Below, in pieces: positions 1 to 10,514 of a stretch of DNA of 64,000 nt (its first letter is position 1; each line of letters opens with the position of its first letter). Under the pieces are notes generated by a model. It did no database searches. It was not told the origin of the DNA and worked only from the letters and a program-made list of their open reading frames with translations. Source of the stretch: GCA-2746605 sp963704835 (GTDB taxonomy: Bacteria; Bacteroidota; Ignavibacteria; Ignavibacteriales; Melioribacteraceae); assembly GCA_963704835.1 (NCBI GenBank), contig CAVPHW010000006.1:74295-138294 (forward strand), read 5' to 3'. The position numbers were made by a program, and so were the translations under genes.

Positions 1-1084
1 CTTGTTCATAGTATAAATTTTTAATCCCTTCAGTATTTAAATGCTGTGTTATCCAATTACTATTAGCAGTTGCTCCGTAAACATCAACAATAATTCTTGT
101 TGGGTTAACTTCTTGTCTTGTTGAAAATGGTAACTTTTCGTTTAACCTAACGATAACTTTGTCATACTGTTTACCTCCATAAACAGCCCATGAGTCAGTA
201 AGTGAATGAGGAGGATGTGTACCGGCAGGTAACAAATTTACCTGATCTTTAGGTATCCAAGCTTCATGATTTTCTGTAAGCATAACTCTATACTGATCAC
301 CAACCATCCCATTAATAGCTAGCTTTATTCCCTCTTCCAAATATGCAAGTTTAGCACCACCTAATCTATCTGTACCTAAACCATAATTTAAAAAAGGTCT
401 TTCCCCTTTTGTAATTCCGACTAACGGAAATGATTGAGGAATAAGTGAAACCAAAGCCTTACTCTCTTTCTCAATCTTTTTACCATTACGTTCAAGGGTG
501 AATTTTATTGTTCGATTTTTATAATTGGAATCATCCTTTACCTTATAAACGCCGGTATAAATACCCTTAATACCGTTTGTTTCGGATGAAGATAGCTCTG
601 TCATTGGAATTCCATCCATAAACGAAGCAGAGCAGCCCGGAGTTCCCTTAATTTTTAATTCCAATATATTCCCCGAATCAAGCCAGATATCTTTATCAGG
701 CAACATCAAAATATCTTCAATAATTAATTCCGAACTAGATGTAGTCTCTAATTTTTTATCCTCACGAATTATTGTAAATTCTTCAGTAACATTTGTGTCT
801 TTAAATTCTGAACTAATTTCAAATACATTATCACCCATTTCTAATTTAAGTAACCCAACAAAAGCACCAGATGGATAAACTTTATATTTTTCTCCATTAA
901 TTTTTACTGTACTTCCAGGCAGTGTATTAGCCGCAAATCTATATCTTGAATAGGTCGTGTTCGTCACTTTTTCTTCCGGAACTACAACAGAAATATAATT
1001 CTGCTTTTGCGCTAAACTAGTATTAGAAAGAAATAGAAGTGTGATAAATAGAAAAAATGTTTTTTGTTTGTAATTGTTATTCAA
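1..1084 (-). CDS. N-acetylmuramoyl-L-alanine amidase-like protein, N-terminal part (runs off window)
   Basis: The frame is open from a TTG start at 1084 to the left edge, about 361 codons, with no stop. An AAAGGG ribosome site sits 6 bases before the TTG. The first 25 or so residues form a signal peptide (KQKTFFLFITLLFLSNTSLAQ). Next comes an Ig-like stretch (PGSTVKINGEKYKVYPSG), an SH3-like stretch near residue 280 (MVGDQYRVMLTENHEAW), and a beta-rich AMIN-like stretch at the edge (RIIVDVYGA). This order matches the long N-terminal region of Ignavibacteria cell-wall amidases, whose Amidase_3 catalytic domain would lie outside the window. The family call rests on the accessory region only, so it is moderate. 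It is divergent from the thioredoxin-like gene, with 88 bases between them. Confidence 0.55.
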   Translation of the reverse strand, partial: MNNNYKQKTFFLFITLLFLSNTSLAQKQNYISVVVPEEKVTNTTYSRYRFAANTLPGSTVKINGEKYKVYPSGAFVGLLKLEMGDNVFEISSEFKDTNVTEEFTIIREDKKLETTSSSELIIEDILMLPDKDIWLDSGNILELKIKGTPGCSASFMDGIPMTELSSSETNGIKGIYTGVYKVKDDSNYKNRTIKFTLERNGKKIEKESKALVSLIPQSFPLVGITKGERPFLNYGLGTDRLGGAKLAYLEEGIKLAINGMVGDQYRVMLTENHEAWIPKDQVNLLPAGTHPPHSLTDSWAVYGGKQYDKVIVRLNEKLPFSTRQEVNPTRIIVDVYGATANSNWITQHLNTEGIKNLYYEQ

Positions 1085-1172
1085 GATAATCCCTTTATAA
1101 AATCAATTAATGTTAAAATATACTAAATTGTAAAGTGAATTATAAATTATATGAAATTTTTTAAGAGGTTTT

Positions 1173-1790
1173 ATGAACAATGCTTTAAAAGTCTTTTTTG
1201 GTAAAAATAAAATTGAAAAACTTTATTCTTATGATGAATTTTTAATACTATCGGAAAAAAGAATAAATAATAATATTACAGATTCACTATCTGACCATGA
1301 CAGAAATCTACTAGAGTACGCAAAAATAAATTGGCAACGAACAAAAAGAGTTGAGAAAACTTTTAAACCAAATTCAGAGTTGATAAAAATAATTGAGAAA
1401 ATTGAAAAACCACAAACTTGGTTAGTAATTACTGAAGACTGGTGCGGGGACTCTGCACAAAATTTAGGTTATTTTATTAATTATGCTAAATACAGTTCTA
1501 AAATTGAAATTATTATTATTTTGAGAGACAGTAATATTGAAGCTGTAGATGAGTATTTTAATTCACCAACAGCCAGATCAATCCCTAAAATTATTGGATT
1601 TGATGAAGCAGGAAAAGAACTATTCGTTTGGGGTGCACGTCCTAAAGTTGCTCAAGATTTGGTCAATCAGTTAAAGGCTGAAGGCTATTCAAATAATGAG
1701 TTTAACGAAAAACTTCACTTATGGTATGGAAGAAATAGAGGGAAAGAGCTCGAAAAAGAAATAATGGGAATATTCAATAATCTTAACTAA
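1173..1790 (+). CDS. Thioredoxin-like family protein lacking CXXC
   Basis: A 205-residue cytoplasmic protein with no signal peptide. The thioredoxin fold is visible from about residue 80: a beta strand (TWLVITED), the active-site position WCGDSA at 90-95, and a SIP motif with the presumed cis-proline at 138, followed by KIIGFDEAGKELFVWG. This is the pattern of the Thioredoxin_9-type family common in Bacteroidota. The second active-site cysteine is replaced (WCGDS rather than WCGPC), so only one cysteine remains and ordinary dithiol exchange is not possible. A monothiol, peroxide-linked or structural role is inference. It converges with the TonB/MORN gene and their stops overlap by four bases. 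Confidence 0.75.
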   Translation: MNNALKVFFGKNKIEKLYSYDEFLILSEKRINNNITDSLSDHDRNLLEYAKINWQRTKRVEKTFKPNSELIKIIEKIEKPQTWLVITEDWCGDSAQNLGYFINYAKYSSKIEIIIILRDSNIEAVDEYFNSPTARSIPKIIGFDEAGKELFVWGARPKVAQDLVNQLKAEGYSNNEFNEKLHLWYGRNRGKELEKEIMGIFNNLN

Positions 1791-2908
1791 TCTTTCTTCT
1801 CCTCCTCAAGTATAAATGGCACACGAATTAAAGCAATAGATTCAACCGCTTTCCCATTCTGAATTGCAGGTTCGAATTCTGTTTTTATGACAGTTGTTTT
1901 GGCAGCTTCATCACAACCATACCCTAATCCATTTACAATCTCAGCTCCAATAACAAAACCAAGCTCATTGATCTTTGCTTCTATTTCAACTTCACCACTA
2001 ATATTATTCCTTTTCGCTTGTGGAGGATATCGTAATTTTTTCAACATTTCGTTTATTCCACCAACCGGCTTGGGACATATTTCTGTATCACAAGAAATGA
2101 ATTTAAAAACTTCTTTATGAGGTAAGGTTTGAGATTCATCCAATACAATATTGTTGTTTGCTTCATCAATTTGCTTCAACTTAAATTCGATGCCAAATGT
2201 TATTTCAGCTACGATGGATTCCTTCTTTTTTTCACCAGGGATAAATTTAGTTTTTTTGACCGCATCTACTGCCGCTTCATCACAACCTAATCCTATACCT
2301 TTTATAACTTTTATCTTTGTAGGTTCACCTTTCAAATTTATTATTGTAGAAATTAAAACATTCCCCTCAAGATTAAATTGCTTAGCAAGCTCCGGGTAAA
2401 TCAAGTTTTTTTGGATTTCAGCAATCCCACCAATCGGTTGTGGACAAACATCAACTTCACATAAAATATCGTTATCTTCCAAACTATTCTTTCCCATACC
2501 AGCTTCATAAGCAGAGAATGGTGCAATATAATTCGAATCGAAATCAATTTTCTGAACATCGATAAGTTTACCCTTATCATATTTTCGTACTTCTTTAAGT
2601 GCACCATTTGGATAATAATATTTACTTATCCCATCCAATATTCCATCAGTATAGTTAATTTCTTCTTTAAGAAGTCCAATTTCATGATAACTTCTAGAAA
2701 ATCCGTTTAAAGTGCCATTTAAGTATTTTTTTTCAGTTTCCAAATTTCCATTTTCAAAGTACCAAAAAGATGATCCTTCAAGAACGTCATCCACAAATGA
2801 TACTCTAGAACTAATTTTCCCTTTCCCATAATAGGTTTTAACGGTTCCATCTTGAGAATAAACACTAGTTACCAACAATACTGCTAAGATTATATATATT
2901 TTTAACAT
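1787..2908 (-). CDS. MORN-repeat protein with two TonB C-terminal domains
   Basis: A 373-residue exported protein with a signal peptide (MLKIYIILAVLLVTSVYSQ). Residues about 24-125 hold four or five MORN-variant (YwqK-like) repeats of the type YYPNGALKEVRKYDKGKL. Two TonB_C domains follow, at about 155-245 and 275-368. Each carries the GG-I-x-E...YP..A...G.V.....I...G......V..G.G.GCDEAA signature and a partner cysteine pair (CEVDVCPQP, CDTEICPKP). TonB_C domains normally bridge an inner-membrane TonB to the TonB box of outer-membrane receptors. Here there is no obvious permanent N-terminal anchor or proline-rich spacer, so a direct energy-coupling role is doubtful. A periplasmic peptidoglycan- or receptor-binding role is more likely. 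Confidence 0.8.
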   Translation of the reverse strand: MLKIYIILAVLLVTSVYSQDGTVKTYYGKGKISSRVSFVDDVLEGSSFWYFENGNLETEKKYLNGTLNGFSRSYHEIGLLKEEINYTDGILDGISKYYYPNGALKEVRKYDKGKLIDVQKIDFDSNYIAPFSAYEAGMGKNSLEDNDILCEVDVCPQPIGGIAEIQKNLIYPELAKQFNLEGNVLISTIINLKGEPTKIKVIKGIGLGCDEAAVDAVKKTKFIPGEKKKESIVAEITFGIEFKLKQIDEANNNIVLDESQTLPHKEVFKFISCDTEICPKPVGGINEMLKKLRYPPQAKRNNISGEVEIEAKINELGFVIGAEIVNGLGYGCDEAAKTTVIKTEFEPAIQNGKAVESIALIRVPFILEEEKKD

Positions 2909-2969
2909 TTTAGATATTAATATTTTTTATATAAATTGATAATAATTTTTAACTTTTTATCAGTAAAAT

Positions 2970-4262
2970 ATGAAGATAAAAGCAGCCGTAAAATTAAGCA
3001 TAATACTTTTATTATTTGCTACTAATAAAAGTTCACCGCAAAAATTAATAAATTTTGAACACCTAAAAAGCAACTTTGTGAAAAAAGAGAATAAATCTGC
3101 TTACTATGATAATTTAATAACCAGTATTACAAATACTTTTAAACAACCAATTACAAATAACAAAAAGAATTGGATACAAGCATTTCAAGATGCTGAATCA
3201 ATTTTTTACTTTGATGAAGTTGTTAAAAATGCAATCTCTCAAGCTTTACTACTTCCGGTGGATGAACTTTTAAGCCTTCAAAGAACAGTATTAGTTACTG
3301 CATATACTTTCTATCGATCTGAATATAATCATACTATAAATAGAATCTATGAGGAAACCTCAGATATTAAATCCTATGCAATAGCTACAAACTATTTAAT
3401 AAAATCTAAGTTTGAGAATAGAGATTTTCAATTTTATGTTGCTAATATTAAAACAAGATTCCCAGATTATAACAAAGACCCGACTTTAATAAGCCTCCTA
3501 TACGATATTGCAAATACTGGGTTTGAAAAGTTTAAAAATAAACCCCAGCTTAGTGATTTGTTAAATCATCCATTCCAGCCTGGAAAAACGATAGTTTATT
3601 CATTCCATAGAAAAAATAGACTTTATCCTGGGATTACAATTATTAAAAACCCGGATGGAACTTTTGTAAAAAATGAGACTGGTTCGATTTTTAGCATCAA
3701 ACAACTAGCATTATCATTTTCAAATTTGCCAGGCTATATTATAAATGGAAATACACCAGAGGGAATATACTCCATAGTTGGAACATATATTTCTCCCACA
3801 GAAACAATTGGTCCTTCCCCAAATCTCTTAGTAAGAAGTCCTTTTGAAGTTAAACCGGATGTTTTTTTCCACAATGGGAATAACAAGAATAATTGGTATG
3901 AAAACTATTTGTCGTTACTTCCAGAATCATGGAAAACTTACTTCCCTATTTTTCAATCATATTATGCTGGTGAAATCGGGAGGAAATTAATTATTGTGCA
4001 TGGTTCTACTGATGATACAAAATATTTTAAAAACACGACATATTACCCATTAATCCCAACGAGAGGTTGTCTTAGTTCTAAGGAGATTTGGTCAGAACAA
4101 ACTGGTAAATGCTTAGAAAGCGATCAAATTAAACTAATAAATGCATTCATAACAACTAGGCAGAATAAGGGATTTTTAGTGGTTATTGAATTAGATGACC
4201 AACAAAAAGATGTTACAATTGAAGAAATATTGCCATTTATTAAAAGTGGTCCTCAGAGATAG
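2970..4262 (+). CDS. Probable L,D-transpeptidase-like secreted protein
   Basis: A 430-residue protein with an N-terminal hydrophobic segment (AAVKLSIILLLFATNKSS) typical of a signal peptide. The C-terminal third looks like a YkuD/L,D-transpeptidase fold: NTPEGIYSIVGTY near residue 265, then H344 in IIVHGSTDD, and 22 residues later C367 in PTRGCLSS. This matches the general H...[ST]-x-GC-x pattern, although the serine/threonine position is an arginine here. The first 200 residues are helical and unrecognised. L,D-transpeptidases crosslink peptidoglycan or attach proteins to it; that role is inferred from the motif alone. The gene stands alone between two others and ends in a hairpin. Confidence 0.5.
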   Translation: MKIKAAVKLSIILLLFATNKSSPQKLINFEHLKSNFVKKENKSAYYDNLITSITNTFKQPITNNKKNWIQAFQDAESIFYFDEVVKNAISQALLLPVDELLSLQRTVLVTAYTFYRSEYNHTINRIYEETSDIKSYAIATNYLIKSKFENRDFQFYVANIKTRFPDYNKDPTLISLLYDIANTGFEKFKNKPQLSDLLNHPFQPGKTIVYSFHRKNRLYPGITIIKNPDGTFVKNETGSIFSIKQLALSFSNLPGYIINGNTPEGIYSIVGTYISPTETIGPSPNLLVRSPFEVKPDVFFHNGNNKNNWYENYLSLLPESWKTYFPIFQSYYAGEIGRKLIIVHGSTDDTKYFKNTTYYPLIPTRGCLSSKEIWSEQTGKCLESDQIKLINAFITTRQNKGFLVVIELDDQQKDVTIEEILPFIKSGPQR

Positions 4263-4285
4263 GAAGGAATTATCGTCTGAGGACC
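4248..4285 (+). terminator. Hairpin at the end of the transpeptidase-like gene
   Basis: A perfect 9-bp inverted repeat, GGTCCTCAG at 4248-4256 and CTGAGGACC at 4277-4285, spans the stop codon with a 20-base loop. No T-run follows directly, so this is a candidate transcript end or RNA-stability hairpin rather than a classical intrinsic terminator. Confidence 0.35.
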
Positions 4286-4519
4286 TGGGTCAGGGGGTAT
4301 AACATATTACATATAGTCCAAAAATTGTAATTTTTATATTTTTATAAAAATATTTTTCAAATAAATTACTAGTTTGAATCTCGCATACAATTTTCCGGTT
4401 ATTCTTTAGGAATTAAAACTCCTCAAGAAAATATTTACTCTTTGTAAAAATAAATCTCAAAGAAAATTCAAAAACTGAGTTTTTTGGATTATATACTATG
4501 TAAGTAAAGGAAATAAAAA

Positions 4520-5056
4520 ATGCTTATTACAGAAAAAGATTTGTTCAATTATGTTTTCTACATTGACCAAGTACCGACTGAAAAATCCCAAACGATTTTG
4601 AATAATTACCACTTATTTAAAGATGAGTTGGAATTCCTTAAGTCTCTTTTAGATAGTCTCTCAAAAGAGATTGTAAAAGAAAATTGGGAGAATATTAAGA
4701 AAAGGATTGAAAAGAATACAAAATTTATTTTTTTCAATTTAAGAAAGGAAATAGTAAAAAAAAAAGGTGAAATAAATGATCATTTGGTTCTAGCAGCAGC
4801 TAGCCCAACAATTGAATCAGTAAATAAAACAGAAACATTTAAAGATGACGATTCGAATTTTTTAGTAAAATCTATCAGAAATAATGATGAAACGAAGCTC
4901 TATTTCTTCTCAAAAGAGTACAAAGAGATTAATAATTTTAACGTGGAAATCAAACCCGCAGACAAGTCATTCTTTGTTGCTTCTTCAAACAATCCATTAA
5001 TAATTAAAGATAAATGCCAAATTGAGGGTATTTTGGTTACTCTATCCTTAGAGTAG
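4520..5056 (+). CDS. Hypothetical protein, 178 residues
   Basis: Not recognised. The start is supported by an AAAGGA site ten bases upstream. The N-terminal half is predicted helical and highly charged (LFNYVFYIDQVPTEKSQTIL, then KENWENIKKRIEKN). The C-terminal half from about residue 100 looks beta-rich (KLYFFSKEYKEINNF...IEGILVTLSLE). There is no signal peptide, membrane segment or cysteine-rich motif. The opening helix layout recalls cytoplasmic anti-sigma-like or regulatory proteins, but no signature residues support that. It is a single gene with 257 bases upstream, downstream of the hairpin at 4248. Confidence 0.6.
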   Translation: MLITEKDLFNYVFYIDQVPTEKSQTILNNYHLFKDELEFLKSLLDSLSKEIVKENWENIKKRIEKNTKFIFFNLRKEIVKKKGEINDHLVLAAASPTIESVNKTETFKDDDSNFLVKSIRNNDETKLYFFSKEYKEINNFNVEIKPADKSFFVASSNNPLIIKDKCQIEGILVTLSLE

Positions 5057-5083
5057 TTTTATGATGAATTGGTAAAAAAGCAA

Positions 5084-5917
5084 TTATTTTTCAATTTTAA
5101 AATCGATTAGGACTGGCATGTGGTCGGAAGGATATTTACCGTTTAACTTATCCCCAATTATTGCATGATTATAAACTTTTATATCGTTGCTCACAAAAAT
5201 ATAATCAATTTTGGATCCATCTTTGATATAATGATCAAATCCATTAAAGGTTATATCTGTTCCGTAATTAAGCTTAGAAATAGACTGAGCATCTTTTAAA
5301 GAACCACTTTTCAATAGATTTTTATACCCTTCAAAGTCACTTGTAAAGTTAAAATCTCCTAAAAGTATAACTGGAAGGTCCCTTGATAATTTATCTATTT
5401 TTTTCAATAATAAATTTACACTTTCAATACGAGCTACGATTCCTTCATGATCAAGATGGGTATTAATTACGAACATGGTATTATTTAATTTAGAATCAAC
5501 AATTATTGCCCAAGTAGCTATTCTTCTATAGTTTGCATCCCAACCAAAAGACGGAGTATCTGGTGTTTCAGAAAGCCAAAATGTTCCACTCTCGATTATA
5601 GAATATTTATCCGAAATATAAAGCGGACTAAACTCTCCTTGGTCATTTCCATCATCTCTTCCAACCCCGATTTGGGAAAACTTGCAAAATTTTTCAGACA
5701 AATACTCAACCTGAGTTAATAAAGCCTCTTGAACACCAAAAATATCTGGATTATGAAACTTTATCATTTTTACAACATTTTCTTTCCTATGCTCCCACTC
5801 TTCGCCAGGATTATCATTAGCATAACGAATATTATACGTTAAAATTCTGGATGATTGAGAAATTAGAATATTACAAAAGAGAAATAATAATATTAAGGTT
5901 AGTCTATAAGTTCGCAT
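5084..5917 (-). CDS. Endonuclease/exonuclease/phosphatase family protein
   Basis: A 277-residue protein with an N-terminal signal peptide (RLTLILLFLFCNILISQ), so it is exported. All landmarks of the DNase I/sphingomyelinase-type metal-dependent phosphoesterase fold are present: N29 in TYNIRY, E64 in VQEA for metal binding, D188 and N190 in LLGDFNF, and D265/H266 in PSDHMPV. The length is typical for the secreted Bacteroidota subfamily. The substrate cannot be read from the sequence: nucleic acid, a phospholipid head group or an inositol phosphate are all possible. It lies just upstream of the broken GDPD gene in transcription order reversed, separated from it by a strong hairpin. Confidence 0.85.
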   Translation of the reverse strand: MRTYRLTLILLFLFCNILISQSSRILTYNIRYANDNPGEEWEHRKENVVKMIKFHNPDIFGVQEALLTQVEYLSEKFCKFSQIGVGRDDGNDQGEFSPLYISDKYSIIESGTFWLSETPDTPSFGWDANYRRIATWAIIVDSKLNNTMFVINTHLDHEGIVARIESVNLLLKKIDKLSRDLPVILLGDFNFTSDFEGYKNLLKSGSLKDAQSISKLNYGTDITFNGFDHYIKDGSKIDYIFVSNDIKVYNHAIIGDKLNGKYPSDHMPVLIDFKIEK

Positions 5918-5940
5918 GAATAAAAATTTTAGAAATAATA

Positions 5941-5968
5941 TCCGAAGCCTGCTGTTGCAGACTTCGGA
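5941..5968 (-). terminator. Hairpin terminator after the GDPD gene
   Basis: TCCGAAG at 5941-5947 pairs with CTTCGGA at 5962-5968, with an inner CTGC/GCAG pairing, giving a 12-bp stem with a small mismatch. It lies 15 bases beyond the stop of the minus-strand gene ending at 5983. An AT-rich tract with a late T-run follows on the minus strand. Confidence 0.55.
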
Positions 5969-5982
5969 TGATTTAGAAAGTA

Positions 5983-8900
5983 TTATTTTAGAAGAATCAT
6001 TTTTTTAACATCAACAAAACTTCCTGTTTTAAGTCTGTAAAAATAGATGCCAGAAGAAAGTGTTGTATTGTTAAATTCAACTTCATGAGATCCAGGATTT
6101 AACTCACTGTTAATCAAATCAGCCACTTTCTCACCAATCACATTATAGATTGCTAAGCTAACATCACTTCTTTGTGGTAAAGTAAATCTAATCTTAGTGC
6201 TCGGATTAAAAGGATTTGGATAATTTTGAGATAAACTATAAATAACCGGAACTGATTTCTCACCTTCAATACTTGTAATTACATCCCCATTATAAAGAGC
6301 CATAACTTCTTCTGGAGATAAGACCTCTGTTATAAATTTGAACATTATCAATTCCACCATTGAAATAATTACTTCCATCTTGTCCAATTCTTGCAACTTG
6401 ACCAGGTTTAACAATTCCAGTTAATTCCAGGATGTGAATCTTTTTGTTCTCCGTTCAAATAAATTAATGCTTGTGTTCCATCATAAACACCTGTTATATT
6501 CATCCATTCACCTTTTCTTAAATCAGCTTCAGGTATTCCAGGTCTTTCAGCACCTTTTACTAGTTGTAACTTTAAATCTAAGTTCTTTATTTCCTCTATC
6601 TTCATATATAACATAGTTATCTTGAGGAGCATCGTAAATTGGTCCAACTCCAGTAGGCATTTCTGTTGGAAGATAAGTTAGTTTAACCCAAAGTGACAAT
6701 GTAACTCCTTCTGTTGCCATGTCTAAAGAAGTTGAGTTAGGAATTTGAACATAATCATCAACTCCATCAAAGAATAATGCGTTTCCAAATTGTCCGTCAA
6801 TTCTATTGGATTGTTTGAAACTCCACCATTATTTGTTCCAACAATATCAACTGCGGTTGTGTCTTCAATTTCATCAAGTGTCCAATAACTTACTAAAGAT
6901 TCAAAATAAGGTGTGAAATAAAACATTTTTTGAGTTCCAGTAGTAACAGTATTCCCAGCAGCAGATAAATCCTTAACATTTGAAATTGATAAGGAATAAC
7001 TATCATTACCGGATAGGTCACTTACAGACAAGATTACATTTTTATGATTTACAGATATTTCAGCTGAGTTTACAGTTACTCCATTATTGATATTATAATT
7101 GCCCGTTTCCACAGCCGTAGTACTGTCAATCATTTCATCAAAATTTACAAATACTTTTGTTACTTCACCGTTTGTCCTAACACTTGTTAATTGTGGAGGA
7201 GTTAAATCTGCTTCAGTGGTTACCATAACAACATTACTAAAATATGGACTTTCATTTCCGCTTGCATCAACAGCTTGAACTCTATAATAATAAGTTGCAA
7301 ATTCTTCTCTGGTTTCATCTGCATAACCAGTTGTATCTTTCACAAATGTTAATAATTTTGTTGGAGTTGCAGATGTATCCCTATAAACCTTATAACCACT
7401 CAATCCAAACAAAGGATCGTGAACATCATTCCATTTAAGATTTACAATAGTTTCATCAATGCTTGAAACCATAAGTGTAGAAGTTTTAATTCCAGAATAT
7501 AAGAATTGAACTTCTTGATCAGTTAACCCTCTATTGTATACTTGAATATTATCAATCTGACCGCTAAAGTGTGCATTACCTTCACTACCAATTCTAGTTA
7601 TTTGGCCGGGTTTAACATTACCAGTAATATCATGGGAATCCATCAACATACCATTAAGAAATATTTTTGCTTGGGTACCATTATAAACAGCAGTAACGTT
7701 AAGCCATTCTCCGATTGTTAATGAATCACCAGGGATTCCAGGTCTCTCAGCTTTAACAGTTGTTGTAACTTTAAATCTTAATTCTTTATTACCTTTATCA
7801 ACATAAATTACATAGTTATCAGTACTTGAATCAAACAACGGTCCAATGTTTAGAGGCTGGTCAGCAGGTAAGTAATCTAACATAACCCAAAGTGAAATTG
7901 AAACTGCATTAGTATCAATATCGAGACTAACAGAATTTGGGACTTCAACTAAGTCGTCAACACCATCAAATCTAATACTATTTCCGGTGTATCCGGTTGT
8001 CCATTCCCCACCATTTTTTAATGATCCGTTATTTAGATTGTTCCAATCATTTACAAGAGTATCCATTCCTTCGTCAAAACTCCAATAACTTATTAGACCA
8101 TCAGGAAAACTCTTATTAACTACTTTTAATTCAGTATTTTCAGCAATCAAGTTTGGAATATCAGCTAAATCTTTAATCCCATTAACTGTAATAGTATAAA
8201 TTAGATTTTCAGTCAAAGTAGATGTATTAAGAATTACAGTTTTTCCATCAACTGATAGCTGTGCAGTATTTACATTAATTCCATTATCAAAACTATAGTT
8301 ACTAGTAGTTTCAGTAGAAAGTTTATCTAATTCTTCAGTAAACTTGATAAAAATTGTGTTATTTGCTCCAATTGAAGAAACGTTTTTAACTTCAGGTGCA
8401 ATGATATCAATATAATGAACTTGCAAAACCGGAATATAAAAAATCAATTTCTTCTTGGGTTAAAGCTTTGGTAAATACTTGAATATTATCCATAGAACCT
8501 TCAAACATGGCCCCCGAACTGTTTCCTATTTTAGCAACTTGTCCTAGTTTAACGGTTCCGGTTAATGGATGAGAATCCATTAGTTCTCCATTAAGATATA
8601 CCATAGCATTTGCGCCATCATAAACTCCCACAAGATGAATCCATTCATTTGCAACTAATGATGCACCTGGTATTCCAGGTCTTTCTGCACTTGCACTTGT
8701 TGTAACTTTAAACCTTAATTCATTATTTCCTTTGTCTTCATATAAAACATAATTATCGGTATCTGAATCGTATAGTGGTCCGTAACCCCCTGGCAAATCC
8801 GCTGGCAAGTAACCGAGTTTTGTCCACATAGAAATTGAAACTGCATCTCCGTTTATATCCAGAGACGTTGATGCGGGAACTTGAATATAATCGTCAACTC

Positions 8901-10409
8901 CATCAAACGAAATTCCATTACCTGTTGCGCCTGATCCCCAAATAGGGTTTCCGTAAATAGTTCCATTATTTAATTGTCCCGACAAATCATTCATTATTGC
9001 GCCGGTTCCTTCATCTAAATCCCACGCACCAACAACGCCGGATAGAAAACTATTGTGCGTGAAAGTAAAATATAAAGTATCAGAGATTGTATTTGGATTT
9101 GTTGCTAAATCTTGAATATTTGCGATAGATAAAGTGTATTCGGTTCCAGGAGTTAGGTCAGAAGTAATTAAAAATACCGACATTGAGTCGAGCGATAATA
9201 CTGCTGTAGTAATTGTGACCCCATTATCTAAACTATAATTCTCTTTTGTTTCAGCAGATGCTTTATCCAACCTTTCATTAAATTCAATAATTACTTTGTT
9301 AGCTAAACCGTAAGCGGAAATCGTTTTAACTTTTGGCACTTTTAAATCGGCACCGGTTGTTGCCATCACTTCATTACTAAAACTTTCACTTAATAAGCCC
9401 GCAAAGTTCATAGCTTTAACTCTGTAATAAAATGTTTCTTCTTCAATTAAGGTTTCATCAATATATGAAGTTTGTCCTGTAACGGTTGTTAGAAGTTCGG
9501 CTGCATCGGGTGATAAACTTCGATAAATTTCATAATGTGAAATTCCACTTTCAGGATCAGAAGACTCTGACCAAGATAGTTTAACTTTTGTTGCTAATAC
9601 TTCAGGTTCATTAAGAGTTACTGTGATTGGAGCAGTTGAATCCATTGCAGCAATAGCAAAAAGAGGATTATCAGTTGATACAGCATCATAACCCTCTTCA
9701 ATTAAAGTTCTTATTTGAGATATACTGTTTACTGTCCATCTATTAACTTTAATATTTTTTGCATGAGCAGAATCAATAAGAGCTGGGGTGAGTATTAGAT
9801 CCAGTACCTGCCCATTCTGCCCCAATATTTGTAAGATTATTTAACATTGTTAATGTAAGCGGACTTGCAAATACTTGAACAGGAATAGTTGGATCTAATG
9901 TCTTTACTTGAGTAAGTAAGCTAAATGTAAAACTGCTTATTATTACTCTATCTTGCATATTTTTCTTTTAACTAGATCAACAACTTTTTCGAACAATATT
10001 TGATTCTGTTGATTTAAGTTCAATCACAACACCAATACCATTGGATGCATTTAACAGCAACATCCAATGCTTCTGAAAGCAGACGGAATTTTTTCATATG
10101 GAAATTCAGGTCCAAACCAAGTACCTGCATTCAATACCCTAAGTTGTTCAAAAGTCATTGAACTAACAGTTGCCTAGTACCATTTGTTGTTCTGTCAATT
10201 GAATCATCGTGCATAATAACAAGCGAATCATCGCTGGACATTCTAACATCTAACTCATAATAGTGAGCTCCAATTGCTACTGAATTTTCGAAAGCAGCTA
10301 GAGTATTTTCTGGGGCTAAAAGAGCACCGCCTCTGTGACTGATGATTGTAAAATTTTGTGAAAATGTTTGAATAGTTAAAAATAGAATGAATAGAAATGT
10401 TTTTTTCAT
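5983..10409 (-). pseudogene. Secreted GDPD / fibronectin / LamG multidomain protein with T9SS signal, multiply frameshifted
   Basis: This would be a protein of about 1,470 residues if intact. It begins with a signal peptide and a glycerophosphodiester phosphodiesterase domain (ISHRGG, APENTLAAFENSV, ELDVRMSSDD, MHDDSIDRTTNGT near residues 25-75). After it come fibronectin-III-like (SGYKVYRD...YYYRVQAVD), SbsA Ig-like Big_5 and LamG/concanavalin-like modules (FDGVDDYIQVP...LWV...GVYDG...DNIQVY), repeated as a cassette three times. A T9SS C-terminal signal (QNYPNPFNPSTKIRF) closes it. The frame is broken at least nine times: the open pieces are 10155-10409, 9773-9958, 8407-9825, 6723-8447, 6408-6647 and 5983-6414, and conserved sequence continues in the next frame at each break. 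GDPDs hydrolyse glycerophosphodiesters; the LamG modules suggest surface or glycan binding. Either gene decay or consensus error explains the breaks. Confidence 0.8.
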
Positions 10410-10514
10410 ACTGCCTCCTGAAAGTAAAATATTTAGTTTTTTAACTAAATGAGAGAAATTGTTTTGAGATAATTATTTCTAATAATAATTAAATTTATTA
10501 CTTAAATAAGTGAT

